A DNA stretch of 64,000 nt. Source: Kitasatospora paranensis (GTDB lineage Bacteria > Actinomycetota > Actinomycetes > Streptomycetales > Streptomycetaceae). The stretch spans positions 3,844,001-3,908,000 of the forward strand of contig NZ_BAABKV010000001.1 in NCBI RefSeq assembly GCF_039544005.1, written 5' to 3'. Shown in pieces: positions 43,819-52,367 of this stretch (the first letter of the stretch is position 1; every line of letters begins with the position of its first letter). The notes beneath the pieces are model-generated. The model worked only from the letters and a program-made list of their open reading frames with translations, had not been told where the DNA came from and ran no database searches. The position numbers and the translations under genes are program-made.

Positions 43819-44316
43819 ATGACGTACGCGATGAGGAGACGGTGATGGGCGGCGCTGACGCTGCTCGCCGTGACGGCCGCGGCGGTGCTCGGCCTCGGCC
43901 GCGGCACGGCCCGCGCCGCCGGCACCGTGCAGGTGCCGGGTTCGGCTCGGACCCCGGCAACCTGCTGACGTACCGCTGCACGCCGGCCGGGCCGGCCGGG
44001 CGGGGTCGGTCGTGGTCGCCCTGCACGGCTGCACCCAGTCGGCGTCGTACGGCGACCCGGTCGGCTGGACGCACTGGGCGGACGCCCGGGGCTTCGCCCT
44101 GGTGCTGCCGCAGCAGCAGGGCGCCAACAACTCCTCCTCGTGCTTCGGCTGGTTCCAGCCGGGCGACTTCACCCGCGACCAGGGCGAGGCGCTGTCGATC
44201 CGGCAGATGGTCGCCCGCAACTGCGGCTGCGCCTCGACCAGGCGCCCGCCACCACGGCCTACGTCTTCCTGCAGCGCGGCACGGGCGCCACGCTCACCGT
44301 CGACTACACGCTCTGA
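43819..44316 (+). pseudogene. Decayed secreted PHB-depolymerase-type esterase
   Basis: Remnant of an extracellular alpha/beta-hydrolase. After ATG at 43819 (AAGGAG upstream) the signal peptide WAALTLLAVTAAAVLGLGRG is cut off by an in-frame TGA three codons earlier (MTYAMRRR-stop). The body VVALHGCTQSASYGDPVGWT, ADARGFALVLPQQQ and NNSSSCFGWFQPGD matches esterase/PHB-depolymerase N-termini, but reaching it needs frame changes at 43938-43940 and 44002-44005. Soon after LSIRQMVA the esterase stops; the nucleophile GxSxG and the rest are gone, and 44225-44316 codes RLDQAPATTAYVFLQRGTGA from what looks like another domain end. Stop codon, shifts and deletion together make it non-functional. Confidence 0.7.
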
Positions 44317-44322
44317 CGCACC

Positions 44323-44355
44323 CCGGCCGTACCCGCCCCACGCGGGTGCGGCCGG
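44323..44355. terminator. Hairpin between convergent genes
   Basis: 14-base arms (CCGGCCGTACCCGC / GCGGGTGCGGCCGG, one G-T pair) with a 5-base loop, between the esterase remnant and the ATP-binding protein gene. Confidence 0.65.
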
Positions 44356-44377
44356 TGCCGCGCGTCCGGGCCGGGTG

Positions 44378-44830
44378 TCAGAACTTTGCCGCCCCGGCCG
44401 TACAGACGCACCACACGATCTTGCCGACCCCGCCCGGCCGCGGCCGCACACCCCAGGCCGCGGCCAGCCGCGCGACCAGCCAGAGCCCGCGGCCCGACTC
44501 GTCCTCGGCCTCGGGGTCGGCCGGCGCGGTGCCGGCGAGCGAGCCGCCGTCCGGCGAGGCGTCGTGCACCTCGATCTCCAGCCCGCCCTCACCGAGGGCG
44601 AACCTGGCCAGCACCAGGCGGCCGCGCGGCGCCGCGGCGTGCGCGACCGCGTTGGCCACCAGCTCGCCCAGCAGCAGTTCGCCGTCGTCGGCATAGCGCG
44701 CACCGTCCGGGAGGCCGCTCAGGTACTCCCGGAGCAGCCGCCGCGCGATCCCGGCCGACCTGCGGTGGCGGGGCAGCCAGCACTCCCGGGCACCCACCGG
44801 GGTGGTCGTCGTCGGCAGCGTCTCGGGCAT
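44378..44830 (-). CDS. ATP-binding regulatory protein (HATPase_c, RsbW/SpoIIAB-like)
   Basis: A 150-residue GHKL-fold protein. N box ELLLGELVANAVAHAA, ATP-lid region EIEVHDASPDGGSL, G box ESGRGLWLVARLAAAWGVRP. These small kinases are very numerous in Streptomyces and phosphorylate STAS anti-anti-sigma proteins or act in signalling; no cognate STAS or sigma gene is adjacent. ATG at 44830 preceded by GAGGAG. Confidence 0.88.
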   Translation of the reverse strand: MPETLPTTTTPVGARECWLPRHRRSAGIARRLLREYLSGLPDGARYADDGELLLGELVANAVAHAAAPRGRLVLARFALGEGGLEIEVHDASPDGGSLAGTAPADPEAEDESGRGLWLVARLAAAWGVRPRPGGVGKIVWCVCTAGAAKF

Positions 44831-45003
44831 GGCGGAGCTCCTCGGGGCCGGGGGCGGTGCGCGATCACGGGCATGAGCATGGTCGGCGATCGGTCACCGT
44901 CCGCGAGCGGCTTGCTCCGTTCCGCTGCCGATCCCGGCCGCAGGGCGGTACCGTGACGGGTCATCGACAGATCCGCACCCCCGCGCGCCGGGCGCGGGGC
45001 GGC

Positions 45004-45621
45004 TCAGAAGGCGGCGAAGACCAGGCCGGCGACGACCGCGCCGAGCGCGGCACCGGCCAGGGTCTGGGCGGGTGTGTGGTCGCGCAGGCGCACCCGGGAC
45101 CAGGCGACGACGGCGACCCCGGCCGCCCCGGCCAGCCACCAGGGGTCGAAGGCCTGCGCCAGCATGGCGAGGGCGCCGGAGAGCACGGCGGTGTGCACGC
45201 TGATCTTCCACCAGCGCGTGATGGGCCAGATCGCGGTGATGGTGGCCCACATCGCCGCGGTGAGGCCGACCATCGGCCGGGGTGCGGAGGTGAGCACCTG
45301 GAGGCAGATGCCCGCCGCGACGGAGGCGCTGATCGCGGGCAGGACGGTCATCCGCTTCTGGCGGTCGGTCAGGTGCCGGTCGGCCCAACGGCCTTCGGCG
45401 GCGGTGTGGACGATGAGGAGGATCGGGAGCACCGCGGCGAACGCGATGGCGATCGCCGCCCAGCCGGCTCCCCGCAGGCCGTAGAGGCCGCAGCCGATGA
45501 TCAGGCTTACGGCGATGATCGTGTTCTTGGGGTCGGCCAGATCGGTGATCCGACGGGCGATGGCGCCCTGCTGGTCCGAGGTCAACGCCCTGCTCCGTAC
45601 GTCGGTCGGGCAAAAGTGCAT
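45004..45621 (-). CDS. PAP2-superfamily-like membrane phosphatase
   Basis: A 205-residue membrane protein with five or six helices. The second PAP2 motif is seen as WWKISVHTAVLSG and the third as WSRVRLRDHTPAQTLAGAALG, with the His; the usual final Asp is Gln in this sequence and the first motif (K-x6-RP) is only partly recognisable (TDRQKRM). It matches a Streptomyces family of 'membrane protein/PAP2' genes related to prenyl-phosphate phosphatases. Catalytic activity is uncertain. The start at ATG 45621 could also be a later GTG. Confidence 0.72.
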   Translation of the reverse strand: MHFCPTDVRSRALTSDQQGAIARRITDLADPKNTIIAVSLIIGCGLYGLRGAGWAAIAIAFAAVLPILLIVHTAAEGRWADRHLTDRQKRMTVLPAISASVAAGICLQVLTSAPRPMVGLTAAMWATITAIWPITRWWKISVHTAVLSGALAMLAQAFDPWWLAGAAGVAVVAWSRVRLRDHTPAQTLAGAALGAVVAGLVFAAF

Positions 45622-45677
45622 CGTAGACCGGGGCCGGCGGCGGGCGACGGGTGGGGCCCGCCGCCCGGCGCGGCACG

Positions 45678-46463
45678 TCAGGGCAGGTAGTACATCGGGT
45701 TCGGGATCTTGTAGGTCTTGCCGGCGTGGCCGCCGGACAGGTCGCTGTACTGGTCGCCGAAGTCCGCCACGATCTGGTAGCCGAGGCTCTCGATGTGGGC
45801 GCGGGTGCCGGACTTGTACTCGATGGTGGTGCAGGCGGCGCCGCAGGCCAGGTACGCCGGCGGGTTCTCCTTGTTCTTCAGGTACAGGTGCGAGGCGTCG
45901 GCCGTCGGGAAGCCCACGGCGGCGAGGTTCGCGGCGGTGTACGAGCGCTGCGCCTCCGGCCGGCCGGTGACGTAGAAGACGGTGTAGCCCTGCTGCTCGG
46001 CCCAGGACGCCAGGGTGTTCATCCCGAAGACGGCCGGCATGGTCTTGGTGGCGATGTACTGGGCGTTGCTGACGGGGTTGTAGACGAAGGTCGTCTCCAG
46101 CTCGTAGTTGTACGTCGACAGCGAGGTGTCGTCGACGTCGAGCACGATGGCCTTCTTCTTCCCGTGGTCGTGCCGGGCCTTGCCCTGCAGGTACTGCTTG
46201 GCGTCCTTCTCGATGCCGGCGACCTGCTTGGCGTAGTTGCCGGTGGCGGAGGGCCAGTGCTCGCCCTGGGCGTCGACGGTGTCGCCGTAGTAGGCCTTGA
46301 TGTCGTTGACCTCAAGGGTCATGTTGGTGATCTGGCGGTCGCTGCGCGGCGCCTTGGTGTCGGCGACCGCGAAGCCGCCGCCGGCCACGGCGCCGCCGAC
46401 GACCACGCCGACCGCGAGGGTGACGAGGGTCTTCGAGCGGTTCCCGAGGGTCTTCCCGAGCAT
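45678..46463 (-). CDS. Secreted HAD family acid phosphatase (class B-like)
   Basis: A 261-residue exported phosphatase. The N-terminal SKTLVTLAVGVVVGGAVAGG is a signal peptide or anchor; HAD motif I AIVLDVDDTSLSTYNYE, motif II VFYVTGRPEAQR, then a Lys-rich region and motif III IVADFGDQYSDLSGG. This pattern is the plant VSP/class B acid phosphatase family. It may release phosphate outside the cell. A good promoter candidate lies upstream (46539-46568). The ATG at 46463 has AAGGGGG. Confidence 0.88.
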   Translation of the reverse strand: MLGKTLGNRSKTLVTLAVGVVVGGAVAGGGFAVADTKAPRSDRQITNMTLEVNDIKAYYGDTVDAQGEHWPSATGNYAKQVAGIEKDAKQYLQGKARHDHGKKKAIVLDVDDTSLSTYNYELETTFVYNPVSNAQYIATKTMPAVFGMNTLASWAEQQGYTVFYVTGRPEAQRSYTAANLAAVGFPTADASHLYLKNKENPPAYLACGAACTTIEYKSGTRAHIESLGYQIVADFGDQYSDLSGGHAGKTYKIPNPMYYLP

Positions 46464-46538
46464 GTGTGTGCCCCCTTCTGCCGCCGGGAGGAGGGCGCGG
46501 TTCGCCCGCCGCCGTACCGGCGCGCACGATGCTGGACG

Positions 46539-46568
46539 AAGGTACGGGCGGGTAACCATGCCGGTCAA
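46539..46568 (-). promoter_or_regulatory. Candidate housekeeping promoter of the acid phosphatase gene
   Basis: On the minus strand TTGACC (46568-46563), 18 bases, then TACCTT (46544-46539), close to the vegetative sigma HrdB pattern and about 75 bases before the start codon. Confidence 0.45.
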
Positions 46569-46601
46569 GCAAACTCTATGCGCGTCGTCTACGCGCGGAG
46601 T

Positions 46602-47966
46602 CTACGCGCGCCGCACGGGGTCTGACGGGCCGTCGCCGGAAGTTCTGCCGGTGAGGTGCGCCGGGGCGAAGAACCGCAGGCCGTGGTAGCCGACGATGGT
46701 GACGAGGGTGCCCAGCGGGATGCCGTCGAGGGCGAAGTCCGAGGTGAACCTGAGCGAGACCCCGCCGATGCCGATGATGATCCCGGCCGCGGTCGGCACC
46801 AGGTTGAGCGGGTTGCCGAGGTCCACCCGGTTCTCGTTCCAGATCTTCGCGCCGAGCAGGCCGATCATCCCGTACAGCACCACGGTGATCCCGCCGAGCA
46901 CCCCGCCCGGCACCGCCGCCACCACGGCGCCGAACTTGGGGCTGAGGCCGAACAGCACCGCGAACACCGCCGCGCACAGGTACGCGGCCGTGGAGTAGAC
47001 CCGGGTGGCCGCCATGACGCCGATGTTCTCCGCGTAGGTGGTGGTCGCCGGGCCGCCGGCCGCGGTGGCGAGCACGCTCGCGGCGCCGTCCGCCGCGATC
47101 GCCCGGCCGAGGTCCGGGTCGAGGTCGTCGCCGGTCATCTCGGCGACCGCCTTGACGTGGCCCGCGTTCTCCGCGATCAGCGCGATGACCACGGGCAGCG
47201 CGAGCAGCACCGCGGAGGCCTCGAAGTGCGGCCCGTGCAGCGACGGCAGGCCGAACCAGTCCGCGTGCCGCACCCCGGACAGGTCGACCCGCCAGTGGTC
47301 GGTGACCTGCCCCGACGCGTCCGCGGAGTGGATCCGCCCGAACAGGCGGTCCGCCACCCAGGAGGCGACGTACCCGAAGATCAGGCCGAGGAAGACCGCG
47401 ATCCGGGACGCGAAGCCCCGCGCGACCACCATCGCCGTGACGGTGAACGCCATCGTCAGCAGGGCGATCCACTGGTCCTGCGGCCAGTAGGTGCGGGCCA
47501 CCACCGGGGCCAGGTTGAAGCCGATGATCATCACCACCGCGCCGGTGACCACCGGCGGCAGCACCGCGTGCACGATCCGCGCGCCCAGCGCGTGCACGGC
47601 GATCCCCACGGCGAACAGCACCGCACCGACGACCAGCATCGCCCCGGTGACCGCGGCGGTCCCGCCGCCCGCCGACCGGATCGAGGCGGCCACCCCGACG
47701 AAGGCCAGGCTGCTGCCCAGGTAGCTGGGGATCCGGCCGCGGGTGACCAGCAGGAACAGCATCGTGGCCACGCCGCTCAGCATCACCGCGAGGTTCGGGT
47801 CCAGGCCCATCAGCACCGGGGCCACGAAGGTCGCACCGAACATCGCGACCACGTGCTGGGCGCCGAGCCCCGCCGTCCTGGGCCAGGAGAGCCGCTCCCC
47901 GGGGCGGACGACCTCCCCGGGTGCCGGTGTCCGGCCGTCCCCGTGCACTGTCCAGCCGAGGCCCAT
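46602..47966 (-). CDS. Uracil-xanthine permease (NCS2 family)
   Basis: A 454-residue transporter with 12-14 helices. It begins MGLGWTVHGDGRTPAPGEVV, and shows LGAQHVVAMFGATFVAPVLM, the NCS2 signature ALIAENAGHVKAVAEMTG with the substrate-contact Glu, and TTYAENIGVMAATRVYS. Likely a proton-coupled uracil importer (UraA/PyrP type). No pyrimidine gene is adjacent. The ATG at 47966 has AGGGAG upstream. Confidence 0.9.
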   Translation of the reverse strand: MGLGWTVHGDGRTPAPGEVVRPGERLSWPRTAGLGAQHVVAMFGATFVAPVLMGLDPNLAVMLSGVATMLFLLVTRGRIPSYLGSSLAFVGVAASIRSAGGGTAAVTGAMLVVGAVLFAVGIAVHALGARIVHAVLPPVVTGAVVMIIGFNLAPVVARTYWPQDQWIALLTMAFTVTAMVVARGFASRIAVFLGLIFGYVASWVADRLFGRIHSADASGQVTDHWRVDLSGVRHADWFGLPSLHGPHFEASAVLLALPVVIALIAENAGHVKAVAEMTGDDLDPDLGRAIAADGAASVLATAAGGPATTTYAENIGVMAATRVYSTAAYLCAAVFAVLFGLSPKFGAVVAAVPGGVLGGITVVLYGMIGLLGAKIWNENRVDLGNPLNLVPTAAGIIIGIGGVSLRFTSDFALDGIPLGTLVTIVGYHGLRFFAPAHLTGRTSGDGPSDPVRRA

Positions 47967-48136
47967 GTCGTACTCCCTGGTCCGGTGTGATCGTCGGCCA
48001 TGCTGCCACGGCACGGCCCGGGCGCCCGGGAGCCCGCGGACGGCACGCGGCACGGCCCGTCCCACGGCTCGCGCTCGGGGAATCTCCGGGTTTGCCCCTA
48101 TGGCTTTCCAGGGGTGACCGGGCGCACCGTGGAGCC

Positions 48137-48586
48137 ATGGGACACGGAGATATGTCGCGAAGTGAGAACCGCCAGGTCGCCGTCGCGGCGGCGACTCTGG
48201 GCCCCTGGCGGACGGCCGCGGCCGTCGGCACCGTGGTCGGTGGCGCCGCCCTGGGCGTGGACGTCGTCACGGGCCACTGGTCGTTGGACATCCTGGCCGG
48301 CCCGGTCGGCCTCGGGCTGTTCTTCTTCTTCCTGGTCGGCACGGTCGGCGGGCGGCTGCGCAAGGACGACGGGGACCGCCGGCTGCAGCGCTGGGCCGAC
48401 GCGCACCCCTGGCAGTCGGCACTGCCCGCGGCCGGCGCGCTCTGGGTGCTGAACACCCTGGCGATGACGCTGCTGGGCAGCTCCGGGCTGATCGGCGCCC
48501 TGTTCACCTCCCTGCTGCCGGCCGGTCTGCTGCTCGCGATCGCGGGCGTGGTCGGGTCGGTGAAGCAGGCCAGGAAGCGCGGCTGA
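48137..48586 (+). CDS. Small membrane protein of unknown function
   Basis: A 149-residue protein with four hydrophobic segments (TAAAVGTVVGGAALGVDVVT; ILAGPVGLGLFFFFLVGTV; ALPAAGALWVLNTLAMTLLG; LLPAGLLLAIAGVVGSV). I do not recognise the family. The ATG at 48137 is used; ATG at 48152 is in frame five codons later and may be the true start. Divergent from the uracil permease. Confidence 0.65.
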   Translation: MGHGDMSRSENRQVAVAAATLGPWRTAAAVGTVVGGAALGVDVVTGHWSLDILAGPVGLGLFFFFLVGTVGGRLRKDDGDRRLQRWADAHPWQSALPAAGALWVLNTLAMTLLGSSGLIGALFTSLLPAGLLLAIAGVVGSVKQARKRG

Positions 48587-48686
48587 CGGACGAAAAGGCC
48601 GAAACCCGCACGGAAGGGCAGCCGTGCGGGCACCGGCCGCGCACCCGCCCGCAGAGCCGCCGAAGGCCGTCTGCATACTTTCGCGC

Positions 48687-49886
48687 GTGCCGACAGTCGA
48701 AGATCCCGAACCGCGTTCCGACGACCCCTTCGAGGGGCTCGTCCTCGACGACGAGTTCGTCCGCGCCGCCGCCGTCAAGGAACAGTCCGGACGGGCCCGG
48801 ATGCTCGCCGCCCGGTGGCGGCACACCCCGCCGCAGGCGGAGTCGTGGCGGGCGTCCGCCGACGTGCCGCGGATCCGCCGGGGCCTGTTCGGGCGGCGCG
48901 CGAAGCGGGTCGACCGGCCGGCCGCGCGCGCCGGCCGCAGCGGCTGGTGGAGCGGGCTGGGCGTGGCCCTGTCCGTCTGTGTCGTCCTCGGCCTGATCGC
49001 CCTGGCCGGCGCCGCGGACCGGCAGCCGGGCCCGGCGGCGCTCCCGCCGGTCGGCCCGGAGACGGCCTCGCCGACGGCCGCGCCGCCCAGCGTCGCCCCC
49101 GACACGCCCACCGTCGAGCACCCGTGGGCGGGCTCGCCCGCCGAGGCCTGGCCGGCCGGGGCCGACGGGATCACCGTCCCGGACGCCACCGCGGTCGGGG
49201 TGTACTCCCGCAAGGAGGTCGCCGCGCAGCTCGCGGCCGTCCGCAGCTTCCTCGTCCTCACCGCCGTCGACCCGAAGACGCTCGCCGGCGACACCCCGCA
49301 GGCCGCGCTCGACCTGCTGGACCGGCAGGAGAAGGCCCGGCTGGGCAAGGCCGTCGCGCACCCCACCGAGGCGGACGACCCGACCGTCTGGCTGAGCCGC
49401 TTCGACCCCCGGCTAGCCGTCCCGGTCACCGACGTGGTCAAGGTCCAGGGCCGGACGACCTTCGAGGGCGACGGCAAGCACGGCCTGGTGGTGCACACCG
49501 ACTACACCTACGTGTACGCGCTGCGCCCGGGGCCGGACGTCGGCAAGGAGCCCGCCTCACCCGCCCCCGGCAGCACGGCCAGGCCGGTGCTGTGGCAGGA
49601 CGGGACCGACTCCCCCGTGGTGGAGCGGGAGATCGTCCGCCGGGAGCTGGACTTCACCTTCTACGACCCGGCGCACTACATCGTGCAGCGCGGCAAGCCC
49701 GTCCTCACGCACATGCAGGCGGACTTCGGCAACAACGTCTGCGACACCTCGGGCGGCTACCTGGTGACGAGCTTCCCGCAGACCCGGGAGAGCGTCGGCC
49801 CGACCGGCGGGGCCACCATCGACCCGTACGACCGCAGCAAGCCGATGGAGCAGGGCGGCGGCTGCGGCACCCTCTCGCGCAGCTGA
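48687..49886 (+). CDS. Membrane protein with SCO2583/SCO2584-type N-terminal domain
   Basis: A 399-residue protein. The N-terminus PTVEDPEPRSDDPFEGLVLD followed by DEFVRAA resembles the N-terminal domain I associate with Streptomyces SCO2583/SCO2584 proteins, the latter a member of the spore-wall synthesising complex. One membrane helix (VALSVCVVLGLIALAGAAD) separates it from an extracytoplasmic domain with TDYTYVYALRPG, VVEREIVRRELDFTFYD and a Cys pair near the C-terminus (VCDTSGGY; GGGCGTL). Function unproven; a role in cell wall or sporulation is inferred. Confidence 0.7.
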   Translation: MPTVEDPEPRSDDPFEGLVLDDEFVRAAAVKEQSGRARMLAARWRHTPPQAESWRASADVPRIRRGLFGRRAKRVDRPAARAGRSGWWSGLGVALSVCVVLGLIALAGAADRQPGPAALPPVGPETASPTAAPPSVAPDTPTVEHPWAGSPAEAWPAGADGITVPDATAVGVYSRKEVAAQLAAVRSFLVLTAVDPKTLAGDTPQAALDLLDRQEKARLGKAVAHPTEADDPTVWLSRFDPRLAVPVTDVVKVQGRTTFEGDGKHGLVVHTDYTYVYALRPGPDVGKEPASPAPGSTARPVLWQDGTDSPVVEREIVRRELDFTFYDPAHYIVQRGKPVLTHMQADFGNNVCDTSGGYLVTSFPQTRESVGPTGGATIDPYDRSKPMEQGGGCGTLSRS

Positions 49887-49919
49887 CCCCGTCCCGGGCC
49901 GCCGCGGCGGCCGGGGCGG

Positions 49920-50399
49920 TCAGTCCGGCGCGGTCGGGGCCGCACCGCGGACGTGACCGAAGATCAGGCTGGTCTCGGTGTGCTGGACGGCCGGGTGGGC
50001 CGTCAGGTGCTCCAGGACGAAGTCGCGCAGCGCGTCCGTGTCGGCGACGGCCACGTGCAGCAGGTAGTCGTCCGCGCCGGCCAGGTGATAGGCGGCCACC
50101 ACGCCCGGCAGCCGCGGGATGCCCCCGGCGAAGCTGCGGATCTGCTCGCTGGTGTGGGCGTGCAGCCGTACCGCGATCATCGCCTGGATGCCGAGGCCGG
50201 TGGCGGCCGGGTCCACCTCGGCGTGGAAGCCGCGGATCACCCCGCGCTCGCGCAGCGCGCGGATCCGGCCCAGGCAGGTCGACGGGGCGATGCCGACGGC
50301 CTCGGCGATCGCATTGTTCGGCATCCGCGCGTCCGCCACCAGCAGCCGCAGGATGGCGCGGTCGACCGGTGCGAGGGCGGGTTGCGGATTCTTCGGCAC
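49920..50399 (-). CDS. Lrp/AsnC family transcriptional regulator
   Basis: A 159-residue regulator. N-terminal winged helix APVDRAILRLLVADARMPNN, AIAEAVGIAPSTCLGRIRAL and the C-terminal RAM/AsnC ligand domain (VIRGFHAEVDPAATGLGIQA; HLAGADDYLLHVAVAD). The GTG at 50399 fits the family start. It is divergent from a PLP trans-sulfuration gene (155 bases between), so it probably senses an amino acid and controls that gene. Confidence 0.9.
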   Translation of the reverse strand: MPKNPQPALAPVDRAILRLLVADARMPNNAIAEAVGIAPSTCLGRIRALRERGVIRGFHAEVDPAATGLGIQAMIAVRLHAHTSEQIRSFAGGIPRLPGVVAAYHLAGADDYLLHVAVADTDALRDFVLEHLTAHPAVQHTETSLIFGHVRGAAPTAPD

Positions 50400-50553
50400 G
50401 GGGGCCACCTTCGGCCGCCGACCCGAACATCCGCAAGACCTACCGACCGGTATCCGAATGTTCTTCCGAAGCCTGGCCCTCCGGCCGCCGCCTCTTCGAC
50501 CATGGGCGCACCCCCACCGCCCTTCGGGGCACCGCCCGTTGAGGAGGCCACCC

Positions 50554-51738
50554 ATGCCGCACCCCGACACCCTCACCGCCCACCCGGACACCCGGGCGGT
50601 GCACGCCGGCCGCGCCGACCTGCGCGGTCTCGGCGTGCACGTCCCGCCGATCGACCTGTCGACCACCAACCCGCTGCCCGGGGTCGAGGCCGGCGGCGAC
50701 AGCTACGAGGCACTCGCCACCGGCGGGCTGCTCCCGGACGGCGGCAGCGCCGTCTACCAGCGGCTGTGGAACCCCACCACCGCCCGGTTCGAGCAGGCCC
50801 TGGCCGAGCTGGAGGGCTGCCCGCAGGCGGTCGCCTTCGCCTCCGGCATGGCCGCGCTCAGCGCCTGCCTGCTCGCCGCCCGGGCCGAGGGCCGCGGGCA
50901 CGTGGTGGCCGTCCGCCCGCTCTACGGCGGCACCGACCACGTGCTGGCCACCGGCCTGCTCGGCACCGAGGTGACCTGGGCCCGCGCCGAGGACGTCGCG
51001 GACGCGCTGCGGCCGGACACCGGACTGGTCGTGGTGGAGACCCCGGCCAACCCGACGCTGGAGCTGACCGACCTGGCCGCCCTCGCCGCGCGCTGCGGCG
51101 AGGTGCCGCTGCTGGTCGACAACACCTTCGCCACGCCCGTCCTCCAGCAGCCCGTCCGGCACGGCGCGACGATCGTGCTGCACAGCGCCACCAAGTACCT
51201 CGGCGGGCACGGCGACGTGCTGGCCGGCGTGGTCGCCACCGACGCCGCCTGGGCCGAGCGGCTGCGCCGCGTCCGGGCCGTGACCGGCGGCATCCTGCAC
51301 CCGCTGGCCGCGTACCTGCTGCACCGCGGCCTGCAGACGCTGCCGCTGCGGGTGCGCCACCAGACCGCGGGCGCCGGGAAGCTGGCCGCCTGGCTGGGCG
51401 GCCGGCCGGAGGTCGAGCGGGTGTACTACCCGGGGCTGCCGGACTGCGACCCGCAGGGGCTGGTCGGGCGCCAGCTGGCGGGCGCCGGATCGGTGCTGGC
51501 GTTCTCGCTGCGGGACGGCTACGAGGCGGCGGCGCGGGTCGCCGCGGGCTGCGGGCTGATCACCCACGCGGTGTCGCTGGGCGGGGTGGACTCGCTGATC
51601 CAGCACCCGGCCTCGCTGACCCACCGGCCGGTCGCCGCCGAGGCGCGGCCGCACCCCGGGCTGCTGCGGCTGTCGGTCGGGCTGGAGGAGCCGGACGACC
51701 TCTGCGCCGACCTGGCGCGGGCCCTCGCCGCGGGCTGA
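50554..51738 (+). CDS. Trans-sulfuration PLP enzyme (cystathionine/methionine gamma-lyase family)
   Basis: A 394-residue Cys/Met-metabolism PLP enzyme. Seen: VYQRLWNPTTARFEQALAEL, FASGMAALSACLLAA, VRPLYGGTDHVLATGLLGTE, LLVDNTFATPVLQQP, the PLP-Lys LHSATKYLGGHGDVLAGVV, and SLGGVDSLIQHPASLTH. The family includes cystathionine gamma-lyase, gamma-synthase and methionine gamma-lyase; sequence alone does not decide, and an adjacent divergent Lrp regulator suggests amino-acid catabolism. The ATG at 50554 has GAGGAGG. Confidence 0.88.
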   Translation: MPHPDTLTAHPDTRAVHAGRADLRGLGVHVPPIDLSTTNPLPGVEAGGDSYEALATGGLLPDGGSAVYQRLWNPTTARFEQALAELEGCPQAVAFASGMAALSACLLAARAEGRGHVVAVRPLYGGTDHVLATGLLGTEVTWARAEDVADALRPDTGLVVVETPANPTLELTDLAALAARCGEVPLLVDNTFATPVLQQPVRHGATIVLHSATKYLGGHGDVLAGVVATDAAWAERLRRVRAVTGGILHPLAAYLLHRGLQTLPLRVRHQTAGAGKLAAWLGGRPEVERVYYPGLPDCDPQGLVGRQLAGAGSVLAFSLRDGYEAAARVAAGCGLITHAVSLGGVDSLIQHPASLTHRPVAAEARPHPGLLRLSVGLEEPDDLCADLARALAAG

Positions 51739-51752
51739 CCGGCCGCCTGCGC

Positions 51753-52261
51753 TCAGCGCCGCCGCTTGGTCCCGGGACGGCCACCGCGCTCGGCCCGCCG
51801 CCGCTCGTGGCGCTGCAGGGCCTGCTCGTACGCGGCCCGGTGGACGGACTCGCCGGGGGCCTCGACGAGGCTGCGGAAGAAGTAGACGGCGAGGGCGCCG
51901 ACCCCGCCGATCAGCCAGACCGCACCGAGCGAGCGGTCCTCGGCCATCCAGCCGGTCAGCGCGTCGCGGCCCTCGGTGAGGACCTTCCAGGTGCGCATCG
52001 CGGCCAGCGCGGTGCACACCGCGATGGCGGCGACCAGCAGCACGTTCACCAGGCCGCCGGCGTGCGACATGCCGACCCCGCCGACCGCGAAACGCAGCAG
52101 GAGGGCGCCGGCGGCGGTGCAGATCAGCGCCCCGAGCGGCACCAGCACCCGGCGCAGCCGGTAGCCGCCGTCGTGCTCGACCCAGGTCGTGCCGAACCAG
52201 CGGATCGGCTCCGGCGCGGGGGCGGCGGCGGGCTGCTTGCGGGGGTGCTCTGCTCGTCCAC
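51753..52261 (-). CDS. Membrane protein of unknown function (frameshifted in this sequence)
   Basis: About 169 residues with three membrane helices (VLVPLGALICTAAGALLLRF; GLVNVLLVAAIAVCTALAAM; LGAVWLIGGVGALAVYFFRS) and a basic, Arg-rich tail (RRRAERGGRPGTKRRR). From GTG at 52261 the frame gives VDEQSTP, but the conserved RKQPAAAPAPEPIRW is one base off: one G of the run 52241-52245 is missing. Conserved in actinobacteria, with no known function. Confidence 0.7.
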
Positions 52262-52297
52262 AGGTCCGATTATCGCCCGATGCCGGAGGGGAACGGC

Positions 52298-52333
52298 GCA
52301 GGAGCCGCACCCCGTGCGGGGTGCGGCTCCTGC
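52298..52333. terminator. Terminator downstream of ilvD
   Basis: Perfect 16-base arms (GCAGGAGCCGCACCCC and complement) with loop GTGC, 35 bases after ilvD. Confidence 0.85.
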
Positions 52334-52367
52334 GAAGCGCTGCGCTGCCGGTGGCGGCCTGCCGGGC

